A DNA stretch of 21,667 nt. Origin: Plakobranchus ocellatus (taxonomy: Eukaryota; Mollusca; Gastropoda; Plakobranchidae). The position numbers and the translations under genes are program-made. Under the pieces are notes generated by a model, which was not told where the DNA came from, searched no databases, and saw only the letters and a list, made by a program, of their open reading frames with translations. Location: the NCBI GenBank assembly GCA_019648995.1, contig BLXT01007473.1, positions 47,255 to 68,921 of the forward strand, read 5' to 3'. The first letter of the stretch is position 1. Every line of letters begins with the position of its first letter. Below, in pieces: positions 1 through 8,798 of the stretch.

Positions 1-489
1 GATTTCGCATTTTCATGCAGTCTTCGTGTCTCTGACCTGTCTTGGTGAGCTTCTCACACTATCACTATTCTTCATAGGGAGGTGCCCTAAAAGTCTGATA
101 CCACCAGATTTAAAAGCTGTGAGTGAGAACTCTATACTGTGCCTTTATTTATCAATCAAACATGACGCAAGTCTCTCATAAATATGATCTGACTGATCTT
201 GACAACGATGTCTGCATGTGAGGCCAGTTCTTGGTGTTTTATGGACGTTGGAAAGTTTGAGTAAACTTAATGTTGTTATCTGTGGTCTTCGTATTTCAAA
301 GGGAGAGAAAATGGCTTTTCAAAACAGCAATGACAATGTAAGAAAACAAAAGCAATAACAAAAATTTTCCATAGGAATTTGGGGAGGCAAAGGAAATAAA
401 CTGCCAAGTTTTAGCCGTGAAGACTTGCATTTTAATTTATTTATTTATTTTTGGTTATTTTTTGTGTGTGTTTCTTTGCCTGCCATTAG
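1..489 (+). other. Pyrophosphatase intron, 3' part
   Basis: This is AT-rich intron sequence ending in an acceptor (TTGCCTGCCATTAG, AG at 488-489). I looked for the upstream exon, which should end near a VPRW...KME segment, and found none here. The exon carrying the yeast Glu58 equivalent must therefore lie left of the window. A T-rich stretch at about 430-477 is the likely polypyrimidine tract. Confidence 0.75.
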
Positions 490-609
490 ATCAGCAAGGA
501 AGAGAAACTGAACCCCATCAAACAAGACACAAAGAAAGGCAAGCTGAGATATGTGAAGAATATCTTCCCTCATCATGGATACATCTGGAACTACGGTGCT
601 CTCCCTCAG
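490..609 (+). CDS. PPA1: Pyrophosphatase exon A (IxxxxxLNPIKQD...NYGALPQ)
   Basis: Forty codons, phase 0 at both ends. It encodes [16 protein letters not shown] and [13 protein letters not shown], nearly identical to human and yeast pyrophosphatase. The Arg of KLRYV and the Tyr residues of HGYI and NYG match active-site residues Arg78, Tyr89 and Tyr93 of yeast IPP1. The donor is CAG|GTAGGC. Confidence 0.96.
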
Positions 610-3600
610 GTAGGCAGCATCCTATCTCTCCTTTCCCTATGTATAGAAAGGGGTGTGTATATATATAAAGACTTGCCAACCTGTGGGAAATTGCGTATTT
701 GAGTTTGCATAGTTTTAAAAAATATGCAAATACGCCACAAAAAATTTTGATAGGCATATTCATTAAACATGCTAAGCGAAACCAATCGAGACCTTGATTT
801 GCTGAGCAAGGCCTTTTTTTTTACCGTGTAACCAGGTTCGCTATTTTTTCCCACAATGACGACTCGGCTAGATCAACCATTTCATTGTTCAAGAAAAGGA
901 GTGATTTGTTTGATATGTGTTCAAGTTTGCCACGTGTGCCTAGGCTTGATGGGGGCCTGAAAGCCTTCAGTTGTTTATGGGCTGTATATTCAAAAACCCT
1001 CCAGTCAATACAGGTTTATTATCTTTTGTAGTGATAGAACCATTTTTCAGCCTTTTCTTTGAATTTTTTTTTCATATCCATCAATTTTTTTTTCATATCC
1101 TTCAATTTTTTTTTTATATCCTTCGGTTTTTTACTTCTATTTTTTACAACCCATGTGAGCATTGCATTAATGAAGCTTTTGTAATTCAAGTCCAAGTCAT
1201 TTTTGTAAATTTTGTACAGTAACAATATTTTTCAATAGCTATTCGAGATAATATTTTTTTTTGGTTGATATACTCGCCAGACATTTGAAGATCCGAATGC
1301 TGTGACCCCTGACACGGGTGCAAAGGGAGATGCGGATCCCCTAGATGTTTGTGAAATTGGCTTCAAGGTAACTTGGACAGAATTCTAGAGTCTTTCGCTG
1401 TAGAATTGCATCTTCCCTTGTTGGAACACATTTTGGCTTCTTGTCAGTAGACAGAACTCGTGAATTTTCTTTTGTTGTAACAAATTTCAAACTTAAGTTA
1501 CAAGCTGCTACAATTTTAAGGAATGAAGGAAACTGTTTTGGATCACAAAGCTGCTGGTAAAGATTTCAGGCTGCACCCAGTGAAGGAAAAGATGTGCTAG
1601 TCTACACGTAGTAAATTGATACTCATATCATTTTTCTGTGTGTTTTGATATTGATGGCTGCAGTTTTGCTGTTGTTGAAATAATAAAATGGAGAAACAGG
1701 TAAACGTTCCATCATAAGTGACAACTAGTTAAGTCTGCCAGATTGAATTTGTGGTTATGATTTTTAAAGAATGTAAGAATGTCATGGCCAAGCTGATTTT
1801 TTTTCCCCTGGTGTCTTTTCTTCGTATCTGTTTTCATGTTTTGGTTTTCATCTTTGAATCATTTGTTAAAGCTTTTTTTTTTAATTTTTCTGTTTAGATT
1901 CATGATCGTGGTGCCATTATTCAGGTGAAAGCTGTCGGAGTTATGTGCCTTATTGATGAAGGTTTGTTGTTGAATAGAAAACGTGTAATGTTCTCATTTT
2001 TAAACCTTTGCTGAGACAAACATATGCATCAACCCAATCCTTACACATGAAAATTTTCATCTTTAAAGAGAAAGAGGGCACTTCTTATGAAAATCAATGG
2101 ACAAAGCAATTTTAATACACAAATCAAAATTTTTTTTTTTTTGCTTTTTTTAAAGTTTTTATTTTTACACTTGCTTACCATTAAAAACAGGCTATTTCAT
2201 AAAGGCATTTTAAATTGATTATAAAAGAAAATTTCAAACCCGTTTAAAAGAAGTTTTACAGAAAAGATTTCTCTTTTTTACAAAATGAAGCCCGCTGAGA
2301 GTTTTTATTTCATTTGCCGCTTTCAAGCCTAAAATTTTATGATTTCTCTATCATTTCTTTCATTTATACTCAACAAGTAAAAATATCGGCTGTTATATCA
2401 AATTTGTCTGCTGACATGAACGCATAGCCACTCGATGAGGATGAGATGATGGCCGTATTTTTCTTTTAAAATTTAAAACATCTCTTTTGATAACTAATTG
2501 GCCCAGTTAAAATTTCCATTCTTGTCATTGCTCTGTCCGCAGTGAGTTGTTGCCTCTCAACACTCTATCTATATTATCCTGTCCTACCATTTCTTGCCTC
2601 ATGTGAACGATGTCTTTTTGCCGTCTACCAACAGGAGAGACTGACTGGAAAGTTATTGCTATCGACGTCACAGATCCCATGGCTGAGAAGATCAATGGTA
2701 TGTTACTGTCACCGTGCTGTCTCATCTGCGTCTTCCTGTGCCCTGTGATAGCGCTGTCCTTACTCACCAATCATAGAATGTGCGAGAGAGAACTTATCAT
2801 GTTGCTGTCTGTGTCATCCTGTGCTCTTTGATAGCCCTGTCCTTACTCACCAATCATAGAATGTGTGAGAGAGAACTTATCATGTTGCTGTCTGTGTCAT
2901 CCTGTGCTCTATGTTAGCCCTGTCCTTACTCACCAATCACAGAATGTGCGAGAGAGAACTTATCATGTTGCTGTCTGTGTCATCCTGTGCTCTATGATAG
3001 TCCTGTCCTTACTCACCAATCATAGAATGTGCGAGAGAGAACTTATTGTGTGGCAAAACACAAATCAATGTTAAATTCATTCTTAATATATTTTGGTTCA
3101 TTACTCTCCATTCTTTTTTCCTCCCTTGACTTTGGGGGGAGGCATTGTGGTTCATTAGATAGTGAATTGCCCCTGAAATCTGCAGGGACTGCCCTGTCAC
3201 AAGTTTGAACCTGCTACTGGTGCTTGGCCTGGTGAGGGCCAGAATGCCTGAGATCAGTTGATAGCGAACAAACTGAAAACCAAAACAGTTCAGGAGTTTT
3301 ATCTTTCATTTATCCACAGATTGTATAATGCTATTCTAGTTTTAGCATTAATTAGAGAGGATCTTGTCATTGTTTAGCCTAAGGGCAGGAAAGAAAGCAT
3401 TGAAAGGCTGAAAGCATTATTTCATTTTTATTTGCTTAAGAGATAAGGATTGTTGAGTGTTCAAGTTTATTTTAAATTACACTCAAGTTTTTGTACTCTT
3501 GAATGTAGTAGTTTATTTTCTAGACTAAATCATGAAATGGAAGTATTAGAATAAATCATGTTAAAAATCTTTATCACAATTATTGTGTTGTTTTTTTTTA

Positions 3601-6600
3601 ATTTAAATGTTACTTATGAAAATAATTGTGTGGAAAAACTGTAAAGTTTATTTTAATTTGGTTACATTGTACCAGAGACTATCTTTCAGAAGCTAGAGTT
3701 TTTACTAGAGTATTTTGATACTGGGTCACCCCTCCCGCCCAGGTTCATGTTAAATATTAATTTGTCCAATCTTGTCCCCCTTCCTTATCACAGATGTTGC
3801 TGATGTGGAGTCTCACTTTCCTGGCTTGCTGAGAGTAAGTTCATTGTTAAAATTAGAGACGCCACCAAACGACATCTTTTGAATCAGTAATAATATTGAT
3901 AGAATTATAGAGACACTTAGCACAATTTGGAACTGTTTACTGTACATTTTTGGGTGACAGTTTTTTAAAAATATGATTTGATATCTATGAAGAGTTACTT
4001 TCATCAGAAAAACATTTCATTTTATGGTTGATTTTGAAACTAATTGCAAGTTTCTGAGGTGTTTTTTGTTTGTTTTTTTTCTTCTGTGTTTCTTATTGTA
4101 TTAATTTCAATTAAATTCTCTACAATCAGGCTCATTACATTGTATTTTATAGACTGTATGTTTCAGTCATTTTTTCTCCTTTCTCCCTGACTTTCCTCTC
4201 TTGTAACAGGCCACGTATGAATGGTTTAAATACTACAAGGTTCCCGATGGCAAGCCAGAGAATGGCTTTGCTTTCAATGGAGAGGCCAAAAACAAGGTGA
4301 GCTTATTTGAAAGGAATTAGCGTAAAAACTTAAGAAAAATACAATGGTGACCTCAGTAGATGAAGTCTGATAATGCAGACCTCATAGATTGAAGTTCTTA
4401 AGATTTTTATTCTCTTTGGCTTTGTTTAATTTCATTGCCTAAATCCCAATTGAATTGGATTCTCTTTATTTTGAAGCCAACACCACTGTCAACAGCATGA
4501 ACTTACCAGTTTTATTTTTGTTTTCTGGTCTTTTTCTTCCCCCCTCTGGGATCCTCTTAGTTCCAACTTTTGATCTTTTTTCATTGAATTTAAATTTGAT
4601 TTCCTTTTTGTGATGTATATTTTTTTTCATTTATTTTTTTATCCATTTTTATCTATTTCTGGTTAAGAAATGCCCATTAGTAAAATCGGGGTTTTTTTGT
4701 TCTGCCTGTGTCTTCAGGAGTACACCTTGAAAGTCATCGAGGAGACGCACGAGCAGTGGAAATCCCTCATGGCTTCTTCAGAGGAGACAAGCATCTCACG
4801 GTTAGTAGCGTAGTTTATTTTCAGGTTTAACAAGGCACCTATAGTGTAGCATCAGTATTTGTGAATCCCCAAAGCCTGTCTGTGAACTGATAGAGCCTCT
4901 AGTTGTAGTTATAAAAATATCTCTCACCGCTGATTCACAGAAGGTAATTTTTTTTTTTTTTTTATGAATTTTTGGTTTCTTTGAGACAAAAACAGTTTGT
5001 TTGTTCAAACATTTTTTATGAAATTCTATAATCTGAACGCTGATCTCTTTGTTGATGGAACAAAATTGAAACAACGCGACTCTTTCAGATATCTAGGAAC
5101 TATCATAACACAGGACGGTAAAAGCCACACAGAAATAAAAGCTAGAATTGCACAAGCCAAAACTAACTTCCAAAAAATGAAACCATTACTAACCAACAAC
5201 AAAATAACGATAACAACTAGAAAAAGAGCCCTTCAATGTTACCTTGAACCCATACTCATGTACGAATGTGAGGCTTGGACAATAACTAAAGAGATACAAA
5301 AGAAAATTGAGGCCGCTGAGATGTGGTTCTTTAGACGTATGCTAAGAGTACCATGGACGGCGAGAAAGACGAACGAAGAGGTTCTGAAAGAGACTGAGTC
5401 AACCAGGTCCTTGATGAGCAGAATACGAAGACGCCAGGCAAAGTTTGTGGGACACATAATGAGAAGAGAAGGATTAGAGAACCTTGTTACAACTGGAAGA
5501 ATGGAGGGGAAGAAGAGCAGAGGAAGACAAAGAGAGAAAATGCTGGATGGCATGACTTCTTGGATGGGGACAAAGAGAGTGACGGACGCATTGTCGGAAT
5601 CCTGGGATCGAGAGAGCTGGAAGGACATGATCACCAACGCCAAGGGGCAAGGCACCTGATGATGATGATATGTGGAGTGTCATCACTAAAGAGCAACATG
5701 GGGCAGAAAAAATTGTCATGGAAAAAAAGATTTCAAGCTTTCTAGAGAGTAGCAACCAGAGATTTGAAATTGTGTCAAAGATTGGAAGACTCTGGCTGTA
5801 GTTATGAGAGTATTGGGAGGTGGAGAGTTGATTAGGAAACATGTATCAATATTTTGTCACACTTGTTCCTGCGGCAAAAGATTGAATTTTTTGGTGTCAC
5901 ACATGATGATTAAGGTCACTACAAATTACAAATGATTGAATTACTAAATCTCTGCTGATTTTTCTGTTCCTTATCTTGTTAAAGAAGTCTAAAAGCAGGA
6001 AGAAAAGTTTATATTTGTTTGCTCTCATCAGATTGCTTCGCTCATAAGTAATGATTAAACAAGAAGAGAGCGCACAGCATGTTAATGTTTTGATTGTGTA
6101 AACATTGGGTTGTTGCTATCACTGCCTTTTGGTGAAAAGACTGGAAAATGGAAGTGTTTTGGTTTTTACGTATTATGCTGAAACTACATATTTTTAGCGT
6201 TGATTCGTTCTCTTCCAGAGTGAACACAACAGTTGAAAACAGCAAGGACAAGATTGAGGGGGTAGAGGCAGAGAAGATTGTTGACATTGTGAGTATAAAA
6301 ACATCTAGGGGGTTTTCGGGTGACTTTTATATTATTTTTTTCCATTAATTTTTATTCCAAAATGTGATTTGGCAAAGCAGAAATAGGTATTTCCTTTTCC
6401 AAGCATAGCTGTAAATTTCAATAAGAAAATATATCAATGCAAGTGTTAAAGCTGACATGGACTTGCTTTGCTCAGAGACCAAATGTTGTGTTGGTTAACT
6501 TGCTTGGTGGTGGTTATATACTTAAAACTTAAGAGATAAAATTGTTGATTGGCCTCAAATTATGCCTATTGGGATGAACCATTAAACAGGATCTTTTTTT

Positions 6601-8036
6601 TTTTTTTATGTTTATTAGTTTTTGAGGTACAAATTTACTGCTCTGTATATTTTATTCAAAATTATTTGTCAAGAATTTGGATCTTGTTTAAATCCTCATT
6701 TTTTAAAATTGTCATTGTAAATGCAGGTCAATATTGTGGGGTTTTTCCACGGTATTCTGATATTGACTTGTTTGCTTTATAAGATGATGACCTATTTTTA
6801 ACCCTAGTCAAAATCACCCAAACTCTTGTAATTGAAAGATAAAGATTCACATATGTCAGAATTGATCTGAATTGATAAACTTGATTGTAACTTCTATTTC
6901 TGAATTTGTTTGAGAACAAACTAAACTTTGATATTTTATCCTCTACCTCTCTTTCTCACTCTCTTCTCTGAGTGTCTGGATCTAAACCTCTCTTTTGACA
7001 GCAACATTTCTCCACCGTCTGTTTTCTTTTCTTCCACTTGTTTCTGAATAATTCAGTTATATATCCCATTGACACGATCCATAATTATTATGTCCCCAGA
7101 CGGCGGAGCCAGGCCCCGCCGAGCCTGTGAGCCAGGAAGGTAAGTCAGCTTCAACTCTGCCATATCAGCATACAATGTTTCAGAGACGTATGAAGAGATG
7201 AGTAAATGTAAAATCATGATCGGGGCTCCATTTTCCATTCACAGGATTGGAATAAAGCAGAGGGAGTGCAGGGTTTTCAGTCATATCTGTGTGGGCTAAA
7301 CACACAATGGTGGGACAGTTTCATAGCCCCCTCTAGTCCTCTAGCTATAATAGCACCACTACATAGAGCTGACAGGATTGGAATAAAGCAGAGGGAGTGC
7401 AGGGTTTTCAGTCATATCTTTGTGGGCTAAACACACAATGGTGGGACAGTTTCATAGCCCCCTCTAGTCCTCTAGCTATAATAGCACCACTACATAGAGC
7501 TGACAGGATTGGAATAAAGCAGAGAGAGTGCAGGGTTTTCAGTCATATCTTTGTGGGCTAAACACACAATGGTGGGACAGTTTCATAGCCCCCTCTAGTC
7601 CTCTAGCTATAATAGCACCACTACATAGAGCTGACAGGATTTATATAAACTTCTTCATCTCTCTTTCTTTTTTTTTAATTTGGGGGGGGGGAGGGGGGGA
7701 AGGGGGATTTTTAGTTCTTATTTTTTTTGGAGGTTATACAAATTTAGTTTTAAATTATATTCATATATTATGTTTGCATAAACTTGGAGAAATCAGGTCC
7801 CAATGAAAAATTACTCTTTTCTTTTTTTTTAAAGATTAGTCCTCATCAACGCTAATTGATTGTAATGACATTAAAGGGAAAACCTTTCAGCAGTGAAGGT
7901 GTGAAGTTATACCCCATTAATTACTGAACTCTGACCTCGTCAGTTTGTTAATATTCTGCTTTCTTTTTTCCTTTTTCCTCCCCACTGTGAACCATCAGTG
8001 AACAAGTGGTACTATGTTATACCTGATGCCAAATAA
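490..8036 (+). CDS. PPA1: Soluble inorganic pyrophosphatase, 3' ten exons (5' partial)
   Basis: Family I inorganic pyrophosphatase hydrolyses pyrophosphate to two phosphates with Mg2+ and so drives biosynthetic reactions forward. I joined exons 490-609, 1281-1367, 1898-1961, 2635-2697, 3794-3834, 4210-4296, 4718-4800, 6219-6288, 7100-7139 and 7999-8036. This gives 693 nt, or 230 residues plus TAA, with GT-AG borders and matching phases throughout. The protein aligns from about human PPA1 residue 60 to its C-terminus and is very like yeast IPP1. Visible family landmarks are KGKLRYV, the [12 protein letters not shown] metal-binding signature, the DEGETDWK aspartate pair and [11 protein letters not shown]. 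All expected catalytic residues in this part are present; the segment with the yeast Glu58 equivalent lies upstream of the window. Cytosolic PPA1 and mitochondrial PPA2 cannot be told apart without the N-terminus, so the symbol is provisional. The gene is convergent with the TCF-like gene on the other strand. Confidence 0.96.
922..973 (+). repeat. SINE-like fragment, copy 1
   Basis: It contains CAAGTTTG and then a 31-bp core (940-970, CTAGGCTTGATGGGGGCC and onward). Both parts occur in the same order in the fuller element at 3134-3255. This looks like a partial copy of the same dispersed repeat, but the segment is short. Confidence 0.45.
1061..1125 (+). repeat. 21-bp T-rich tandem repeat, about 3 copies
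   Basis: Units of the form TCAA-T(8-10)-CATATCCT recur with a 21-bp period (CATATCC at 1073 and 1094, TATATCC at about 1115), then decay into TTCGGTTTTTTAC. This is ordinary intronic low-complexity DNA. Confidence 0.8.
1281..1367 (+). CDS. PPA1: Pyrophosphatase exon B, metal-binding signature
   Basis: Twenty-nine codons, phase 0 at both ends. It encodes the signature [12 protein letters not shown], which matches the family pattern D-x-D-P-x-D-V. The three Asp residues correspond to yeast Asp115, Asp117 and Asp120, which bind the catalytic metals. Acceptor CTCGCCAG, donor AAG|GTAACT. Confidence 0.97.
1368..1897 (+). other. Pyrophosphatase intron
   Basis: A 530-bp AT-rich intron with a strong polypyrimidine tract (about 1871-1894) and acceptor TTCTGTTTAG. 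I see nothing else in it. Confidence 0.85.
1898..1961 (+). CDS. PPA1: Pyrophosphatase exon C ([18 protein letters not shown])
   Basis: Twenty-one codons plus one base, phase 0 to phase 1. It matches the human segment around RGEIIGVKVLGILAMIDE. The final Asp corresponds to yeast Asp147. The glycine codon is split, with G at 1961 and GA in the next exon, so the Asp147/Asp152 pair is divided between two exons. Confidence 0.96.
1962..2634 (+). other. Pyrophosphatase intron
   Basis: A 673-bp AT-rich intron with a T12-type run near 2130, donor GTTTGT and acceptor CCAACAG (AG at 2633-2634). No repeat or gene was recognised. Confidence 0.85.
2635..2697 (+). CDS. PPA1: Pyrophosphatase exon D ([20 protein letters not shown])
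   Basis: Sixty-three nt, phase 1 at both ends. The Asp of ETDWK corresponds to yeast Asp152, and the following Lys to Lys154. The DP-x-A-x-K-x-ND segment is closer to yeast IPP1 than to human PPA1. Donor G|GTATGT. Confidence 0.96.
2700..3047 (+). repeat. 83-bp minisatellite, about 3.5 clear copies plus a degenerate lead copy
   Basis: CTGTCCTTACTCACCAATCA recurs at 2754, 2837, 2920 and 3003, exactly 83 bp apart, with few differences (for example CACAGAATG against CATAGAATG). The last unit ends near 3047. The stretch 2700-2753 resembles the second half of the unit (ATGTT-CTGTC, TCCTGTG, TGATAGC), with an insertion, so an older copy touches the donor. The period is not a multiple of 3, which argues against coding. 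Confidence 0.95.
3134..3255 (+). mobile_element. tRNA-derived SINE-like element
   Basis: A G-rich head (GGGGGGAGGCATTGTGG) is followed by an A-box-like TGGTTCATTAG (3148-3158). About 55 bp later comes a B-box-like GTTTGAACC (from 3203; consensus GTTCGANNC). This matches the layout of a tRNA-derived SINE head with internal pol III promoter elements. After it comes a core, CTTGGCCTGGTGAGGGCC and onward to GAGATC, which is also found at 940-970 and 8766-8798. The box matches are imperfect. No 3' tail or target duplication was defined. Confidence 0.5.
3794..3834 (+). CDS. PPA1: Pyrophosphatase exon E ([13 protein letters not shown])
   Basis: Forty-one nt, phase 1 to phase 0. It encodes the end of ND followed by [13 protein letters not shown], and compares with the yeast IEDVEKYFPGLLR segment. 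This is the second-shortest exon in the window. Donor AGA|GTAAGT is close to the consensus. Confidence 0.94.
3835..4209 (+). other. Pyrophosphatase intron
   Basis: A 375-bp AT-rich intron with a long pyrimidine tract before acceptor TTGTAACAG. I see nothing else in it. Confidence 0.85.
4210..4296 (+). CDS. PPA1: Pyrophosphatase exon F ([20 protein letters not shown])
   Basis: Twenty-nine codons, phase 0 at both ends. [11 protein letters not shown] is one of the most conserved stretches of eukaryotic family I pyrophosphatases. Its Tyr-Lys pair corresponds to yeast Tyr192 and Lys193, which contact phosphate. Donor AAG|GTGAGC. Confidence 0.97.
4297..4717 (+). other. Pyrophosphatase intron
   Basis: A 421-bp T-rich intron ending GTGTCTTCAG. 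No repeat or gene was recognised. Confidence 0.85.
4718..4800 (+). CDS. PPA1: Pyrophosphatase exon G ([18 protein letters not shown])
   Basis: Twenty-seven codons plus two bases, phase 0 to phase 2. It corresponds to the human DIIKSTHDHWKALV helix region. The Arg codon is split as CG|A. Donor CACG|GTTAGT is weaker than the others but is forced by the frame. Confidence 0.93.
4801..6218 (+). other. Pyrophosphatase intron containing a LINE fragment
   Basis: A 1418-bp intron, the longest in the window. The LINE 3' fragment (5018-5669) takes up almost half of it. The flanks are AT-rich with nothing recognised. The acceptor TTCTCTTCCAG has a good pyrimidine tract. Confidence 0.88.
5018..5669 (+). 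mobile_element. 5'-truncated non-LTR retrotransposon (LINE), ORF2 C-terminal end
   Basis: The open frame is free of stops from 4985 (after a TGA at 4982-4984) to the TGA at 5657-5659, and its first ATG is at 5018. The protein is the C-terminal end of a LINE reverse-transcriptase polyprotein: [19 protein letters not shown] (end of the RT domain), then Y-x-x-P-I-L-x-Y-x-[25 protein letters not shown], a FVGHIMRR segment and a basic [11 protein letters not shown] segment. The YADD catalytic motif and the endonuclease domain are missing, so the copy is dead on arrival, as is usual for target-primed insertion. A short (TGA)4 run at 5657-5668 looks like a LINE 3' tail. It lies in the same orientation as the host gene. 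I could not assign the clade, and I found no clear target-site duplication. Lack of stops suggests a fairly recent insertion. Confidence 0.9.
6219..6288 (+). CDS. PPA1: Pyrophosphatase exon H ([20 protein letters not shown])
   Basis: Seventy nt, phase 2 to phase 0. It matches human MNTTLSESPF...AARAIVDAL in layout, starting with the conserved NTT and ending with KIVDI. This is the less conserved C-terminal part of the family, and the phases on both sides support it. Confidence 0.93.
6289..7099 (+). other. Pyrophosphatase intron
   Basis: An 811-bp AT-rich intron with a T13 run near 6595. The acceptor is TATGTCCCCAG (AG at 7098-7099). No repeat family or gene was recognised. Confidence 0.82.
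7100..7139 (+). CDS. PPA1: Pyrophosphatase exon I ([13 protein letters not shown])
   Basis: Forty nt, phase 0 to phase 1, coding a Pro/Glu-rich linker. It stands where human PPA1 has LPPPCESACTVPTD. Similarity is low here, so the call rests on position, the correct phases on both sides, a good donor (GAAG|GTAAGT) and a clean acceptor. Confidence 0.82.
7140..7998 (+). other. Last pyrophosphatase intron, with 131-bp array
   Basis: An 859-bp intron. Three 131-bp repeats fill 7241-7633. After them come T-rich DNA and a G-rich tract (about 7682-7707). Acceptor GAACCATCAG (AG at 7997-7998). Confidence 0.87.
7241..7641 (+). repeat. 131-bp tandem repeat, 3 near-identical copies
   Basis: Copies start at 7241, 7372 and 7503 with ACAGGATTGGAATAAAGCAG. 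A partial fourth (ACAGGATT) starts at 7634. Only single-base differences are visible (for example GTGTGGGC against TTGTGGGC, and AGAGGGAG against AGAGAGAG), so the array is young or homogenised. Each copy has AATAAA (7251, 7382, 7513) and a TTTTCAG acceptor-like site. The period of 131 is not a multiple of 3, so the short open frame crossing it is not coding. Confidence 0.97.
7999..8036 (+). CDS. PPA1: Pyrophosphatase terminal exon ([12 protein letters not shown], stop)
   Basis: Thirty-eight nt, phase 1 to the stop TAA at 8034-8036. VNKWYYV matches the conserved C-terminal (V/I)DKWF segment of human and yeast pyrophosphatase. This pins down both the terminal exon and the stop codon. Confidence 0.93.
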
Positions 8037-8765
8037 TTCAAGTCCTATGAAAACATACGTACTCATGCACGCACGTACAGCTGGTCCTTCACAGATCTAC
8101 TAACCTTGACCTCGCAGCTGCATGTCTCGGCAGACTTACAGTTAAACCAAAGCCATTTGCTCTTACTCTAGTGTCTTAAGATTTTTATTTGTTTTGGTAT
8201 TTTTTAGGAATGCATTTCATGTATAAGAAATATAGTACTCACTTTGTGAATTGAGCAGTCTTGCAAAATGAGCGAAGTTGCGGGCCTAGACCACAGAGTT
8301 CAAATCAAAATTTAAAATAAAGAATTACAAATTTTGCAATGCTCATTTGAACAGAGAGTCTTTAGCATTTCTGTAGAAATTTCTCCACCACACATAGACC
8401 TGAGAAGTCTTCACATCTGTGGTGGGGTGGGTGGTTGTCATTGAAACTCATGAAAGTCAGTCAAGTGAAACTGCAACTCCATTCATTTTGCGGGACCTCT
8501 ACACATAGTTTTTTGCTTCTTTTTTTTTTTTTTCATTCATTGCTTGATTAATTTTATCCATGCATTGTTTTTCTTACAATGGTCACAGTTCACATCAAAG
8601 TAACATTTGGTTCTGGGGGTGAAAAGCTATATGTATATGTACGCATATCATTATTTTTGTTACCGTGGTGGGACCAACGTCATGATATTGCCTTGTCTAT
8701 CTGAAAAGCTTGTGCTACTTGGCTTTTTTGTTCCTGTACATCGTCTTTATTGTCCCCAAGAAACC

Positions 8766-8798
8766 CTGGGCCTGATGGGGGCCAAAAAACTTGAGATC
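8766..8798 (+). repeat. SINE-like core fragment, copy 3
   Basis: CTGGGCCTGATGGGGGCC and onward to GAGATC matches the core of the element at 3223-3255 at about 26 of 33 positions by eye. No A or B box precedes it, so only the core is kept. Confidence 0.4.

Larger units (their letters stand above)
610..1280 (+). other. Pyrophosphatase intron with SINE-like fragment and T-rich 21-bp repeat
   Basis: GT at 610-611 and AG at 1279-1280. The intron holds a short SINE-like fragment (922-973) and three T-rich 21-bp units (about 1061-1125). The short open frames here are made by T-rich low-complexity DNA and have no recognisable product. Confidence 0.85.
2698..3793 (+). other. Pyrophosphatase intron with 83-bp array and SINE-like element
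   Basis: A 1096-bp intron. Its first 350 bp are a tandem array that begins at the splice donor. A tRNA-derived SINE-like element follows at 3134-3255. The rest is AT-rich DNA with no recognised content. Acceptor CTTATCACAG. Confidence 0.88.

Noticed and set aside
2542..3200. Several short frames over the 83-bp array on both strands
   Set aside because: They arise from tandem repetition. The 83-bp period shifts frame at each copy, and the pyrophosphatase exon at 2635-2697 explains the only conserved part.
4997..5017. Open-frame start of the LINE fragment at 4997
   Set aside because: The codon there is TTG, and the first ATG is at 5018. For a 5'-truncated element neither is a real start.
4802..5074. 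90-codon open frame on the - strand with a Lys-rich stretch
   Set aside because: The Lys run comes from a T homopolymer on the + strand. It overlaps the LINE in the wrong direction and has no recognisable domain.
5239..5842. Two - strand open frames (138 and 122 codons) opposite the LINE
   Set aside because: They are antisense shadows of the LINE coding frame, which has clear reverse-transcriptase similarity.
7528..7806. 92-codon open frame across the third 131-bp repeat
   Set aside because: The repeat period is not a multiple of 3, so the same peptide cannot continue over the copies. The rest is T-rich and G-rich low-complexity DNA.
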